In this document: piece by piece, positions 1 through 11,760 of the stretch
How the letters are laid out: every line of letters starts with the position of its first letter
Numbering within the stretch: position 1 is the stretch's first letter
Assembly: GCA_940671915.1 (NCBI GenBank)
Contig: CALNVZ010003426.1
Span: forward strand, 36,877,300 to 36,941,299
Reading direction: 5' to 3'
Length of the DNA stretch: 64,000 nt
Source: Paracentrotus lividus
Taxonomy: Eukaryota; Echinodermata; Echinoidea; Camarodonta; Echinidae
Position numbers and translations under genes: made by a program
The notes under the pieces: model-generated
The model's input: the letters and a program-made list of their open reading frames with translations, nothing else
The model's database searches: none
Told to the model about the DNA's origin: nothing

Positions 1-345
1 GAAGGGGGGAAAGGGCGATTTTGGGGGTTGTATCGAAATTCCTCAGCAAATATATACGATTCTAGGCGAGCGCGAAGCGCGAGCGGAAAAATTTGAGGTA
101 AAAAAGAGGTTTTTTTTGTATCTATACACACATAGACGGGCCAAAAAAGGGCCGATTTAGGGGGTTGCGCGCCGAATTTCCTTAGCAAAAAATTAATATA
201 CAATTCCAGGCGAGTGCGTAGCGCGAGCGGTAAATTTTGAGGTAAACAAGAGGTGTTTTTTGTATCCATACACACAAACAAGGGCAAAAAGGGCCGATTT
301 GGGGGTTGCGCACAATTACCACAGCAAATATACAGGCTTCGAATA
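1..345. repeat. Tandem repeat, about 140-bp unit, 2.4 copies
   Basis: The phrase GGGCGATTTTGGGGGTTG recurs with variation at about 14, 150 and 292, followed each time by a CTCAGCAAA-like stretch. The first two units go on to a GCGAGCG...GCGAGCG word at 66-85 and 210-229 and then GTATCYATACACACA. The third unit breaks off near 345. The array runs off the left edge, so its full size is unknown. Confidence 0.75.
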
Positions 346-564
346 AAAATAAGAAATTAAACATAGCTCATAGGCCTACACCTCTGCAATATTATTATAT
401 TAAAATACAATTATAAGTATGAATACAATTAAAATAACATATAGGGTAAATAGACTAATAGAAATAGAGCTCTAGAAGAAAAACAAAATAATTTCCTGAA
501 ATATAAATAAGTATAGGCTAGCCTAAGTAATAAAAATATATAATAGATATAGAAATAATTAATC

Positions 565-672
565 TAGATTTAATAATGATGATAATAATAACAATAATAA
601 TAATATAATAATGAATAATAATAATATATAATAATGATAATGATAATAAATAATAATAATAAATAATAATAT
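565..672. repeat. AAT/GAT-type microsatellite
   Basis: Almost uninterrupted AATAAT/GATAAT triplets, ending directly at a copy of the 20-bp GCGAGCGCGAAGCGCGAGCG word (673-692). Confidence 0.9.
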
Positions 673-892
673 GCGAGCGCGAAGCGCGAGCGAAAACCTT
701 TAGAGCTCCGTGGAAGAAAAGGAGTGTGCAAGGCCCATTTCAGCCTTCAAAAAAAAAAAACATATCACCGTGAAAAGTGGGGGGGATGATTGACATGCCA
801 TCCCCCCACCTTTTGAGTTGGGGGGATGCATCCCCCCATCCCCCCCGCTGTCTACGCCCTGGGTGTCATATGAAAAGGACTTTACAGAGCTC
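673..892. repeat. GC-word plus G/C-run repeat remnant
   Basis: Begins with GCGAGCGCGAAGCGCGAGCG (673-692). GAGCTC occurs near both ends (703-708 and 887-892). Inside are runs of G and C, including the perfect palindrome GGGGGGATGCATCCCCCC at 820-837. It looks like a decayed inverted-repeat element; no target duplication was found. Confidence 0.45.
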
Positions 893-1554
893 ATATCACA
901 ATTTCATTTGAAATCAAAACATGATAACAACAATACAATGATAACCTATAGGCCAACATCATAAGAAAATTTACAGGCGCTTCCTCTGATATCCTAACAC
1001 TGAACTTAACCCTAACCCTAATCCTTAGGTGTAGGTTTAGGATCATAGGGTGTCAGTGGGTCAACTAATCTACAGAAGACAATCTACAGAAGACAATTTT
1101 GTAAAGAATTCAACCATAACTATGTCTAGATGCAGCCTACATGTAAGCCTATATCAAAACAATAAAAACAAACAAGGGTCTATCTATGAATTCCTCCAAA
1201 TTTGAATACAGAAATAACAATTTCTTCCAAAGTGTTACCAGGAATGTTGGAAGGAGAGACCTTTATAAGTTCACGGTAATTTATGTCTCAAAATAGGAAA
1301 ACAAAAACAAACAGGTATACACTCCCTCCTACAATGTATATCACCTTCAGGCCAGCAGTACTGAATACCAACCAAGGCACTATACTCTGACAGTCCTATA
1401 TTTACATGATAATATGTCTACCGCTCTGAGTAAACACAGACATCATTCCTTCATTTCTGTGTAAATATTCTGTTCTTATTCAATTGTATGAGCATGAACA
1501 ATAATATGAAGCTGCATACTCATATACAAATGGTTACAATTATTCACCATGCAA
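893..1554. other. No recognisable feature
   Basis: AT-rich sequence without a convincing reading frame. A short CCCTAACCCTAA stretch near 1010 is too short to call a telomeric repeat. Confidence 0.5.
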
Positions 1555-2480
1555 TTCCTATTTACACATTTTGTTCAGTAAAAATAGCTAGGATTAGCCT
1601 ACAGACTATAATGTTCAAGGACTATATGAACATAATATAATAATTATATTTTTTTTACCTATTAAATTGTACAAATCACCACATGCTTAAAGGGGAAGTT
1701 CACCCTGGAATTGTATTGGTTTTAAAAAATGCAGAAAAATGAAATAAAAATATGAGTAAAAGTTAGAAGAAAATCGACCAAAAACTAGCGAAGTTATGAA
1801 TATATGTAAAGTTTTTATTCTGTGACGTCACGTGCGAGCAGGTCTCCAATGTGTTGTGTATGTAAATTCCATAAATTTGTCTTTTTTCATGGTTCTTGAT
1901 AAAGGAATAGGTCAATTTGATAGAGGCATTTACATGAACATATGTTTGATGATATATCGACCGCACAGATGACATACTTAATTTTCTTTTGAAAAAATGA
2001 CACTTTATGGAATTTACACTACATAACACATAGGAGAATTGCTCACACGTGACGTCACAGAATAAAAGATTTTAATATTCATAACTTCATTATTTGTTCG
2101 TTGATTTTCTATAAACCTTCACTCATATTTTTCTTTTATTTTTCTCCATTTTCTAAAACCAATTTAAACCCAGGGTGAACTTCCCCTTTAATAGTTTCTG
2201 TTCACACATTCTGTTCAGTAACAATTAGGATTACAGATTATAATGTTCAAGTCGATATTGCTTTTTTTTTTTCCTACTCAAATTGTAGATATCAATCACC
2301 ACACGCTTAATAGCTTCTGTTTACATTTTCTTTAGTAAAAAAATATGATTACAGATTATGTTCAAGTAGAAATTGTATTTTACCTACTGAAATTGTGAAT
2401 ATCACCACATGCTTAATAGTTTCTGTTCATACATTTTGTTCAGTAAAAAAATATAGTGTTCAAATATATATTGCTCTTTT
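1555..2480. repeat. Tandem repeat, about 110-bp unit, with a MITE inside one copy
   Basis: Units share a run of TTTCTGTTCAYACATTYTGTTCAG, GATTACAGATTATAATGTTCAAG, a T-rich stretch, CTACTGAAATTGT and ATCACCACATGCTTAATAG. Four degenerate units can be followed. The first is separated from the rest by the element at 1687-2191, which sits at the TTAA of the unit boundary. Confidence 0.75.
1687..2191. mobile_element. TTAA-flanked foldback MITE (family A, uninterrupted copy)
   Basis: Ends are TTAA|AGGGGAAGTTCACCCTGG and CCAGGGTGAACTTCCCCT|TTAA. The terminal repeats continue imperfectly inwards through a TGACGTCAC motif on each arm. There is no coding capacity. The TTAA is a real target duplication because the neighbouring tandem units carry a single TTAA at the same place (2307-2310 and 2413-2416). 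TTAA duplication is characteristic of piggyBac-type transposition; the superfamily call is inferred from that alone. Confidence 0.85.
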
Positions 2481-5226
2481 CACCTATCCAAGTTATAAAA
2501 AATCTTACAATAAGTTTTAAATAGGGGTAAGTACTCAAATCTTGGGGTGTGATATTATCTGCTTGAACATGGAACAATGTCAACAGAAGCACACAGTGAT
2601 ATCATATTGGGAAATATTTGTGGTGAGTGTTTGCAAACTTTCAGGCTTGATTTATATTTGTTTTGACAGAAGAGCTCTCCTTTTGAGTCCTTGACATACG
2701 TTTGATACACTGTGTTCTATGTCGGCCTATTACATGAAGGAGCATACATGTAGTATGTATTGGAATGAACAAACATGTTCATTTTCTTAAAAGCAAAGGA
2801 CCTATGAGTATGTTATTACTTTTTGGTCTAAAAACACATTATATAGCCATATTAGGAAATCTATCGTGGATGTTGTTGTTGTTAGCTTCAATATTATTCA
2901 ATTTGGCAAGAAAGAAGATTCCCATGGCACTCATGAAAGTGCATTATAAAGAACATGAATGTAATATATTATCAAAAGTTGGGATCTACTATAACTGAAA
3001 GCATATTTAAATGTTTTAAAACGTGAACATTATTTTCCCCAAGGTCACCATAACTAGTTGACTGAATGTCAATAAAAGCTAATGACCGTCTTTCTGCATA
3101 GTAACCATGACTGGTGATTTGACAGAATACTTTTGTGGTTTTTGAGGTATTCTAAATGGAATGAGGATCTATCACTTCCTCATTGTCTGCTAAACACAGA
3201 TCGTCAATCACTTCATATTTGACAACTATATTGTAAAAAATTAAAGGCATTTGAAACCACAAGCAAGTGTCTAGATTATGCCTAACATACACTTGATATT
3301 AATTTGTAGTTTGTTTTGGGTTTTTCTGTTTGTATGTCTAGTAATAGGGGTGGCAGTGTTTAAAAGTCTTCTCATTAAAAAATACAGAAAATTTCTTCTT
3401 TTTTCAAACAAATCATCAAACTATTGAAAAGAAGTGAAAATTAAAGCAACACATTAATTTTTTGAGGAAAAACATCTTTTCTGGGTTACCCTAGAAATTG
3501 AAATTTATACCTAACAACAATTGAATATTGTATCTTTAGAATTTGTAAATACTTTCTTTTTTGAAAAAGGTAAAGCTTTTAGAAACAAATGACTTTGCTC
3601 TTTTTAAGTTACTGTCAGAATGATGTTTTTAATCTAAAAATATACCCCATATTGGTCTCTAAAATATAAACAGGATGAAAATCAAATGCTGCCATTTCAA
3701 TATCAATAAAAACATACAGTGACCAACATTTCCTTCATATTGCAAACATATTGCAATTTATAGGCTATGTGGTAATGATACAGTGTAAAACAATACTATG
3801 ATCTATCATAATTATCAACTAATAGGTCATAGAATGCCATCAATGGAAGCCCTCAAAGAGGTTTGATGTGCCCCCATCACCTCCATGTTTCCTTGTAAAT
3901 CAATTGTTGTACAGTTGAATCTTGCTATAGAAATTATGAAGTATTTGTGGGCACAAAACAATTTTTTTTTTTTTTTTCAAATACTGATATTGCATTGCCT
4001 TTGCATTTTATTGGTGATTTTCTGCTAGAATAAAAATAAGTGATTAGTATCAATTTCATTTTTTTGGTCAGGAGATGATAATGGGATCAAACATACCAAA
4101 TAAATTATCATTTTAAACACTAAAGTAGAATTAAAAACAATTGGTCAACACATAATGTAAACCCAATATAAAAGTATAGAATCTTTTTATTTCACAAATT
4201 TCACAACTTTAATTAGCCTTATTCCTGATATTCTGTTGTCTATCAAGAACAATATCTTTATATAACTTTTTTATTATTATTCCATTAGGCTCATCCTTGA
4301 TGTGTTGGTGTCTATTAAAATCACATGGTTAACTTCATACACAACCATTTTCAATTTCAATTCTACAATGTATATACATGTAAATACAATCTCAAAATCA
4401 TAGATTTCCATCAGTGAATACATGGACACCAGCCTTACTTGCTCACACACTATCCCGAGACAGGTCAATTTAATGACCATCTAGATGGACATATGACAAG
4501 ACATGTGTGTCATGGTGTTTTAATTATCTTAATCATGACAACTTCTCTGACAGCAATAAGGGCATTGGTTTATATTTGTAATTTAAAACAAAGTTAGAGC
4601 CCTTTGGGTCAAAAACGTGTTTGCCATTTGATGTCCAATTGTCGTTACAAATACATTCCCACTGTTATATCAAGATGTTTCATTATACAGCAAACATTAA
4701 ACTCAATGAAAATAAAACATGCATTGTTTTTATCATCTATAATATGACTGTGAATTATATCAATTACATTGAAGAGCAAAGGATTTCTTTCAAATGACAA
4801 GATAAAAGTATAACATGATTTTTTTTAATGAATTTACACATTCATACATCAATATTTTCATTGATTATTCAAACTATTATTTTGATACAAAGTTATAGTG
4901 ATATCATGAAGTAACAAATTAAACACATACACCCAAAGGCCCAAACCTCAACCTCAAACCAAGAAAATTAAAATGGTGACATTAAGTATTGATACAATGG
5001 ATTTATAGCCCAAACATTACCTGGTCTTAATTGAATGTTAGACACAAATGTGAGTCAGAGGTCTGTTATTAGATAAAAATCAATAACGTTCTAGGTCCAA
5101 ACCGATGACACAATAAGAATTCATGTTATTGTGATTTATAGAGAATAAGAAAAGAAACCACTGTAAATGGTGAATTTTTTTATTATAATACTATTGATGA
5201 TACTGTGAATAAATGTAAATAAGTAT
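2481..5226. other. No recognisable feature
   Basis: AT-rich sequence with short homopolymer runs (for example T at 3962-3978). Open frames are short, lack splice context and look random. No RNA gene or repeat structure was seen by eye. Confidence 0.45.
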
Positions 5227-5850
5227 CAAATGTCAGAGTGTGTATATTGTAATGATAGGATTACGTTATATGTGATAAATTGTAAAACAACCTCAAAACA
5301 ATACATTTTGCTTTTCATGTTCTATAATAGGTCACATAGAATGTTGTGTTAGATTATGAGGAGAATACAATGTGAAAATACTATAAATTTTAGATACTCA
5401 AGGACAGAAAAAGTGAATTTGTTTCAAGAAATATTCAAATATTGCTGTTGAAAATTTAATGTCAGTACAAAATACATGACATGGGCCACGGAGCATTTTT
5501 TGAAGTGGAGGGGCAGAGCCGAATGTGGGGATGGGGGGTTGAACAGGCTAAATATCACAGTTTTATGGTCATTTCAGTGTTTTTCATGTTTTCTTTTTTT
5601 TAAAAGGGGTGAGGAGGGCTGAAGCCCCCCCCCCCAAGCTCCGCAGCCCCTATCAAATGAATATCAAATGACAATGTGTGTTGACTGTAATGATAGGGTA
5701 AGTTGGCTATATTATTTAAAAACAACTTCAGGATAAAATATTTTGCTGTTTACATTCTCCAAAACAGATCACATGTGTAGAGATCAAAACTGTGTTAAAT
5801 CATTAGGAGAAAGTGATGTGAAAATATTAGATAATTTTTTTTAAACACTA
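5227..5850. repeat. Duplicated ~180-bp segment, copies about 435 bp apart
   Basis: 5227-5410 and 5662-5850 are divergent copies in the same orientation. Both start ATCAAATGWCA, pass through TGTAATGATAGG, ACAACYTCA, ATTTTGCT, AGRTCACAT and TGTTAGATTATGAGGAG-like text, and end near GATGTGAAAATA. A G/C-run element (5483-5652) lies between them. Confidence 0.65.
5483..5652. mobile_element. Small inverted-repeat element with G/C runs
   Basis: Left end GGCCACGGAGCATTTTTTG and right end AAGCTCCGCAGCCCCTA are imperfect inverted repeats (GGGGCTGCGGAGCTT read from the right). The interior is G-rich on the left and C-rich on the right. It is non-coding and the family was not identified. Confidence 0.45.
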
Positions 5851-5852
5851 CT

Positions 5853-6600
5853 TGATTAAAAATCGGTATAATAACAGAAAAGGTAAATTCACTCATTGCT
5901 TTAGAAAATAAAATATTTCACATGTTTAGATATACTTGACAGAAAAAAGTACAACAAACTTACAATAATTTTATTATATATAATATATTTCGATAACAAA
6001 ATGTAATTTATAAACATATATTGTAAATACATAGTCGTAATTTCTCTCACACCAAAATATATTCCTGAAATAATACTTTACTTTCTTTTCTCAATACTTC
6101 CAGGGTTCTTTTTTTTCCCATCTATGTTTAAATAGTCAATGAACACTATTCAGTTTAATAAGGTGGTCCTACTCTGACACATCAAAGCTTTGATGAATTT
6201 AAGAGAGCGACTTTTCCAATGACCCACATGGTTGTCAGCTTGTATACTTTTAAAAAGAGTTAAACCCTTCAAACTCTCAGCACAAAATAAATAGATTATT
6301 CTGGATTAGTTGAGTTAGTTTAAAATGATTGTTGAATATACACAGGATAGATAAATGTTATTTATTTAGGACTATAATATACCTCATCAGATGATGATCC
6401 TTCTCCAGAATCCTATATTCACAAGTTTAAATATTTGAAGCAGAATGAAAAAAATAAATGATTGCACAGTTTCTTTTGACATGAGTATATTCACAAATTA
6501 AACAATTTACTTTAACACCAAAATTAAATGCTTCTTAAAATAGAATAAAAATTTGATGCAATCGCAAGTAAGCCACACACCTGGTCTGTGTGAAAAGTAC
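5853..6600. other. No recognisable feature
   Basis: AT-rich, no convincing reading frame or repeat. Confidence 0.45.
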
Positions 6601-6610
6601 AAATCATTAA

Positions 6611-6802
6611 AGCTGTGGTCACATCCCGTCGTAGTTGCAAAAAAATGTGGGCTAAATGTGGAAATTTGTACGTCATGTACGTGGCCAGTACCGACTTGGA
6701 ACGAATTTTGGAATAAGCAGACACTCCAAAATCAGCATTTGGTGCAGCGTTTAGAGCTGTGTTCGTCAAAAAAAAAATGTACGTCGGCTTGTGACCAGGG
6801 CT
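6611..6802. mobile_element. Harbinger-like MITE with TAA duplication
   Basis: Left end AGCTGTGGTCACATCCCGTC and right end (reverse complement) AGCCCTGGTCACAAGCCGAC are inverted repeats. TAA flanks both sides (6608-6610 and 6803-6805). A 3-bp TAA duplication fits PIF/Harbinger elements; the assignment is inferred from length, ends and duplication. Open frames crossing it are incidental. Confidence 0.55.
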
Positions 6803-6978
6803 TAAAGGGTCAAAGTAGAGGGAGAGAAGATATTTCAAGAACACTAACAGAAAATTGTATTTCCCTCATGAACAAGATGGTAAAAATATATTCTTTAATT
6901 GTAGATTTTTACAAAACAATGACCTATACTCCACCTGGGTAAAAACCAGTAGGACATTTCTGCCCTCCATGATCTTGA

Positions 6979-7582
6979 ACCCCCCCGCACCCCCCCCACC
7001 CCTCTCTCTCTCTCTCCTCTCTCTACTCTCCTCACTATGTTCTACTCTTTCTTTCTGCATCAATGGCAACCAAACCTCCTTGATGTCAGAAATCTGTTAC
7101 ACACAAATTGCACTACTTCAAGATCATTTCATCAAAAATGTCTTCTCTCTCTCTCTCTGTCTCTCTATCTAGGTCCCTCGCCCTTTCCACCCGCCTGCCA
7201 GCCGCTTTCTCCTACCACATCTTTTCAGAGACTTGTCCTTATCTTCTCTTCTCTCCTCTTTCTTCTTCTTATCTCTGGTACATTATCTCTCATCTCTCTC
7301 TCTCTCTCTCTCTCATCCTCGCTCTCGTCTAAATCTTTTATGTTCATTTATTCATATTATCAGTAAGCATAATGTACTCGTACAAGTACTCTCTTTTCTC
7401 CCCCTCACCTTCCTTTCTAATCTTCCTCTCCCTCCTTCTCCTCCTCTCTCCCTCCTCCTCTCATCTTCTCTCTCTCTCCTTCTCTGCTCTCTGCTCAGTC
7501 TCTTGTCACTCTCTCATGTACCTCCTCCCATCCTCCCCCTACCTCCCTAGGTCACTCTCTCTTCACGCCTCTCCTCTCCACT
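6979..7582. repeat. Pyrimidine-rich CT/C low-complexity tract
   Basis: Poly-C runs followed by long (CT)n and CCTCTCTC blocks. Serine/leucine-rich open frames in all three plus frames are products of this composition and are not genes. Confidence 0.9.
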
Positions 7583-8654
7583 GAAACAACGTCCCCGGCA
7601 AACGGGGTAAACGACATATGACGCACACCACCCAAATATGGTCGTCACTAGGGTAGGCCTGACACGCTAGCTATGTCACAGTGCATTCCCTCCAATACTG
7701 CCACTATTGTGTGCAAGGGATTAACACAATCTCAGGGCGCATTTGTCATCAACATTTTCAACTTTTCCCCATCAAATTTGTTTCGACTGGTGCTCGCGTT
7801 ACAAGAAACACAACCGGCACGCATTGAAAAACAAACCCCCTGGAAGATAATTTGACTGCTTCTCAAACCCCAGTGAGCTATTAATAGAAGACATAAAAGG
7901 AAAACAATTATACTCTCCCTTTAATCTCCAACAGCTGATTGTGTTTTGGTTTAAAGACATGCCAAGTCCAGCAACTTCTACTTACAGGCATTACACATGT
8001 AGTTCTTTTAACTTATTTTGACATGATGATGATATGAGTCTTTTGCACGATATTCATCTTTTTCTTTCAACAATTCTGCATCCTAAAAAATAATCAAGAC
8101 ACCCGTTAACTTCATGACACAACTGTTTTAACTTAATTTATACTTGTTTGTGTTATTTACAAGCATTGCCTTATTTGTGCCCAGATTTTGTCAGTTTTGT
8201 TCCACCTAAATTCATTTCCTATAGCTTAGATACTTAAGATAAATGTTTATCAAGGCTTTGACCATGATGAAATCATACAGAACAATTGATCTGCTGAGCA
8301 TGCAATAGTTGAAATAGGATGGTCAATTTTCTGCAAAGAGCAATATATACTCAATATTCTTCAAAATTCTTGGCAGCCACAATTTGTATCTATCCAGAGC
8401 CAATTGTCTCTAGAGAGCATCTTGAAGGTGTTGTTACCTAGCTACAAGGTGTTATTACAATTTATGTGTTCGTCCATGTATCTGTTCTGTTCTCAATTGT
8501 CTCATGGAGGTACTATTTACCTCCATGATTGTCTCTAACAATTCCTTTTTCTGCTATAGATACAATAACCCTGATAGGCCTTTCAAGGTCTAATTCTTCC
8601 CTGGGTATAGAGTAAGGAAAAAAGGGAACTTTTGCGACACTAATATGAAGTCAG

Positions 8655-8712
8655 AGCTTGAATCCATGACCTTTGCATCACTAGTCTAGTGGTCTTGTGG
8701 TCAAACCACTAG
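8655..8712 (-). repeat. Possible tRNA-derived SINE fragment
   Basis: On the minus strand GGTCATGGATTCAAGCTCTG resembles a pol III box B. Next to it is a hairpin (8686-8712) with arms CTAGTGGT and ACCACTAG. No complete cloverleaf can be drawn, so this is at most a SINE remnant. Confidence 0.3.
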
Positions 8713-9841
8713 ACTTCAGAACGCCTACTATGATATGTGTGGATGCATAGCACAATAAGGTCATCTTAAGCCAAGGTCATGCACTACCAGCTGATCTATT
8801 TAACACACCCAAACCAATCAATGCTTTTGATTTTGATATGCCTTTTCACCGTCAAATGCAATAGAGAATTATAAGGACACTATTTGGTAAATGAAGTATC
8901 AAAATTGTTAATATAATATTTGACATTGTAGAAATTGAGAAATATTTTGTATATTCAATTTATTGGCTCTGTTAACATGATGGTTACTAGAATATTTCAT
9001 GAAGTCAGGATTGAAGTTGAGGTAGGAATACATATATTTCTAATATTCTATTTTTTTTTTCTAAAGCAAAAAAGGTATGATCTGCTATCATTGTATCAAT
9101 ATTACATTAAATTATGTAACTTAGTTTGGACAGATCTTTAAACTAGTTGCAAACTACCAGACAAACTTTACGATTATACAATTTAGGCTATATGAGCATG
9201 ACAGGGGTTAATATCCTCAGTTGCCTTCATTATCCACCCCATTGCATTTGTAAGGGCATCCAATCTCATAAACTACATGCAATGGGTTTCTTGCCAAATG
9301 ACAAAAAAAATGACTTCTACAAAAGTTTTGACTGACTATAACTAGCAGGATTGAGCCTTGTCGTCACAACCGGCTTAAAAACTTTTGTAAGTTGTTTTTC
9401 TATTTTCTCCCTTTTCTTTTCTTCTTGCAATATTCAAAGAAAAACATTTACATGACATCAATACCAGAAAGGAAGAATACCTCAAATGGATATTAATATA
9501 TTTTTTTGTTATTATTATTAATTACTCTTTTTTTTTGTAGATTTGGACTGCCAACCATCCCTGGTGCCGACCGCCCCCCGCCCTCCCACCAAAAAAAAAA
9601 AGAGTTTACTTTAATTGTTGATCCATGAGACGAGGTAGGAGCAATGCATTTGCATGGATAAGGGTTAAATCTCTTCATTTATTCTTCATTATCCTCCCAA
9701 CCTTCCAATACGTGATTAATAGGAGTGCTCTGTGACCTTCCTATATAACACAGCAGCTATGTTCACGTTCAAGTACACAGTATCTCAAAAAAATATAATG
9801 TATTTAGTAAGTATACATATCAGACTCTGGAAAGACCGCCC

Positions 9842-9945
9842 ACCCCCCCCCCCCAAAAAAAAAAAATAAATAAATAGAATAAATAAATAAATAAATAAAT
9901 AATAATAAAATAAATAAATAAATAAATAAATAAAAAAAATAAAAA
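9842..9945. repeat. Poly-C/poly-A and AAAT microsatellite
   Basis: A run of C, then A, then (AAAT)n with a few interruptions. Confidence 0.9.
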
Positions 9946-10429
9946 ATTCAATACATCAAAGTTGATAATAGTATCTACAATAACACATAAACATGATTAT
10001 ACAAGACAGTTTAAGTTATTAAAATTTTTTTTTTAATCATTCAAAGAAGTAATTGTTCAATCTTAAGAAAGCTGGGAAAGTACCTGTATATATATGGAGT
10101 ACAGCATGCTTAAAAACCTTCCTTAGTCAATTATTTTTCCTAACGTGAACTCCTCCAAAAACAAACAAAGCATAAATAAAACAAAACAAAAACGAACACA
10201 CAAACACTTGCATAGACAATGAAAACTCATTGCATTCATAGACAAATAAAGATATGATTTCACTAATCACTGGACTTTCAAGAATCTTACAGTATACTTT
10301 CATAAGTACGAGAAGGGATTCGCACAAAAATTTGCTTTTTCAATTTGCTTTTTCTTAGCACACCTTATAGTAAGCATAATATACAGAAGATGATCAGCTG
10401 GTGCACACATGATATCACACAGGTTCAAC

Positions 10430-10680
10430 ATCACATCCTGGTTGGACGAGACAACCCTGCATGCTTGCAAGCTAGCAGGCCTAAATGGTTGCTAACTTGC
10501 ACGCTTGCATGCTTGCAGGCACCATTTCGTGATGTTTGATTCGATGAATTTTCCCTAATTTACATATTTCGTGAACTGCATGCTGGTCGCATGCTAGTCG
10601 CAAGCTAGTCGCCAGCTAGCCGCCAGCTACATGTAGAAGCTAGCTGGTATTGCAAGCTAGTCGCATGCCTAAATTTTCTG
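10430..10680. repeat. GCTAGTCGC / GCTTGCATGC word cluster
   Basis: The left part repeats TGCTTGCAAGCTAGCAGGC-type words. The right part repeats GCATGCTAGTCGC, GCAAGCTAGTCGC and CCAGCTAGCCGC. AATTTT and GTAARGG-like sequence flank the right side. The words are largely self-complementary (GCTAGC, GCATGC, CAAGCTTG-like), so the segment can fold extensively. No coding potential. Confidence 0.6.
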
Positions 10681-10689
10681 TAAGGGATA

Positions 10690-11760
10690 ACACTGTAAGT
10701 TGATTTGAAGACCAGGTTGTATTTTACTTAAGTGTACCTTTAAGGATATTTGAGAAGATGAAGTGACTTTAGCTTACTGGAAGTTAATTTGAAGACCAGT
10801 TTGCATTTGGCTTAAAGGAGGACTCCAGGCTGGAGTTTGTACGTTTAGAAAAATATAGTAAGATATTACCTCATGCATATTCAGTGAACAAGCCGATGAA
10901 TTCACAGCCCCACTACTCCCTTTGTATTTTATTGTATGAAATACAAATTATCCAGATTTTCTGCTTCAAGGACATAAAAACAGGGAAAACTCCTTGTAAA
11001 ATGTTCAAGGTCAGGTCAGGTTCAACTAATTTCAATATGAGGGATAGATTTTTGATACGCTATGTACATGTATGAAAAAAATGTGATAAATGGGATTTCC
11101 TATAATAGAATACACAAGAAGTAGTGGGGCTGTGACATCATCCGTTTGCTCATTGAATATGCATGAGACTATGCAAAGAACTGTTTTAAGAAAAAAAATC
11201 AAAACCTGAAAAAAAAAGCATAACTTTGTTATTTTTCATCTGATTTTGATGATTTTTTTTGTGATGTGCTTGTTAAATTTTAATTTATTCTACAAAACAT
11301 TTCAATTTCAGCCTGGAGTCCTCCTTTAAGGATAGTTTAAGAAGATTGGAAATATGGAATGACTTTATCAACTGTAAAGTTGAAATGAAGATCAGTTTCA
11401 TTTTAACTTAGTGCCCTTTGAGGGTATAGGTGGAGGAGATTTGAAAAAGATGGAGTGACTTCAACTTAATGTAAGTTGGTTTGAAGACCAGTTTGAATTT
11501 GACTTAAGGGCAAATTTATTCTACAAAACATTTCAATTTCAGCCTGGAGTCCTCCTTTAAGGATAGTTTAAGAAGATTGGAAATATGGAATGACTTTATC
11601 AACTGTAAAGTTGAAATGAAGATCAGTTTCATTTTAACTTAGTGCACTTTGAGGGTATAGGTGGAGGAGATTTGAAAAAGATGGAGTGACTTCAACTTAA
11701 TGTAAGTTGGTTTGAAAACCAGTTTGAATTTGACTTAAGGGCACTTTAAGGAGATTTTGG
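10690..11760. repeat. ~95-bp minisatellite interrupted by a MITE, with a 231-bp secondary duplication
   Basis: Units contain GAAGATGRAGTGACTTYAACTTA, GTAAGTTGRTTTGAAGACCAG and TTTGAATTTGACTTAAGG. One unit holds the MITE at 10812-11329. A 231-bp piece made of the MITE's right end plus the following units is then tandemly duplicated (11283-11513 and 11514-11741, nearly identical). Confidence 0.75.
10812..11329. mobile_element. TTAA-flanked foldback MITE (family B)
   Basis: Ends are TTAA|AGGAGGACTCCAGGCTG and CAGCCTGGAGTCCTCCT|TTAA. The arms continue imperfectly, including CACAGCCCCACTACT and its complement AGTAGTGGGGCTGTG. There is no reading frame of note. Same general build as family A at 1687-2191 but different sequence. 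Confidence 0.8.

Larger units (their letters stand above)
7583..10429. other. Non-coding sequence with minor repeats
   Basis: Mostly featureless AT-rich sequence. It contains a tRNA-like fragment (8655-8712), a poly-A/CCC stretch near 9570-9600 and an AAAT microsatellite (9842-9945). No exon was recognised. Confidence 0.45.

Noticed and set aside
1009..1023. TTAACCCTAACCCTAA, telomere-like
   Set aside because: Only about two and a half repeats; expected by chance in AT-rich DNA.
6979..7582. Several overlapping Ser/Leu-rich plus-strand frames of 70-109 codons
   Set aside because: All are translations of one CT-rich tract in different registers.
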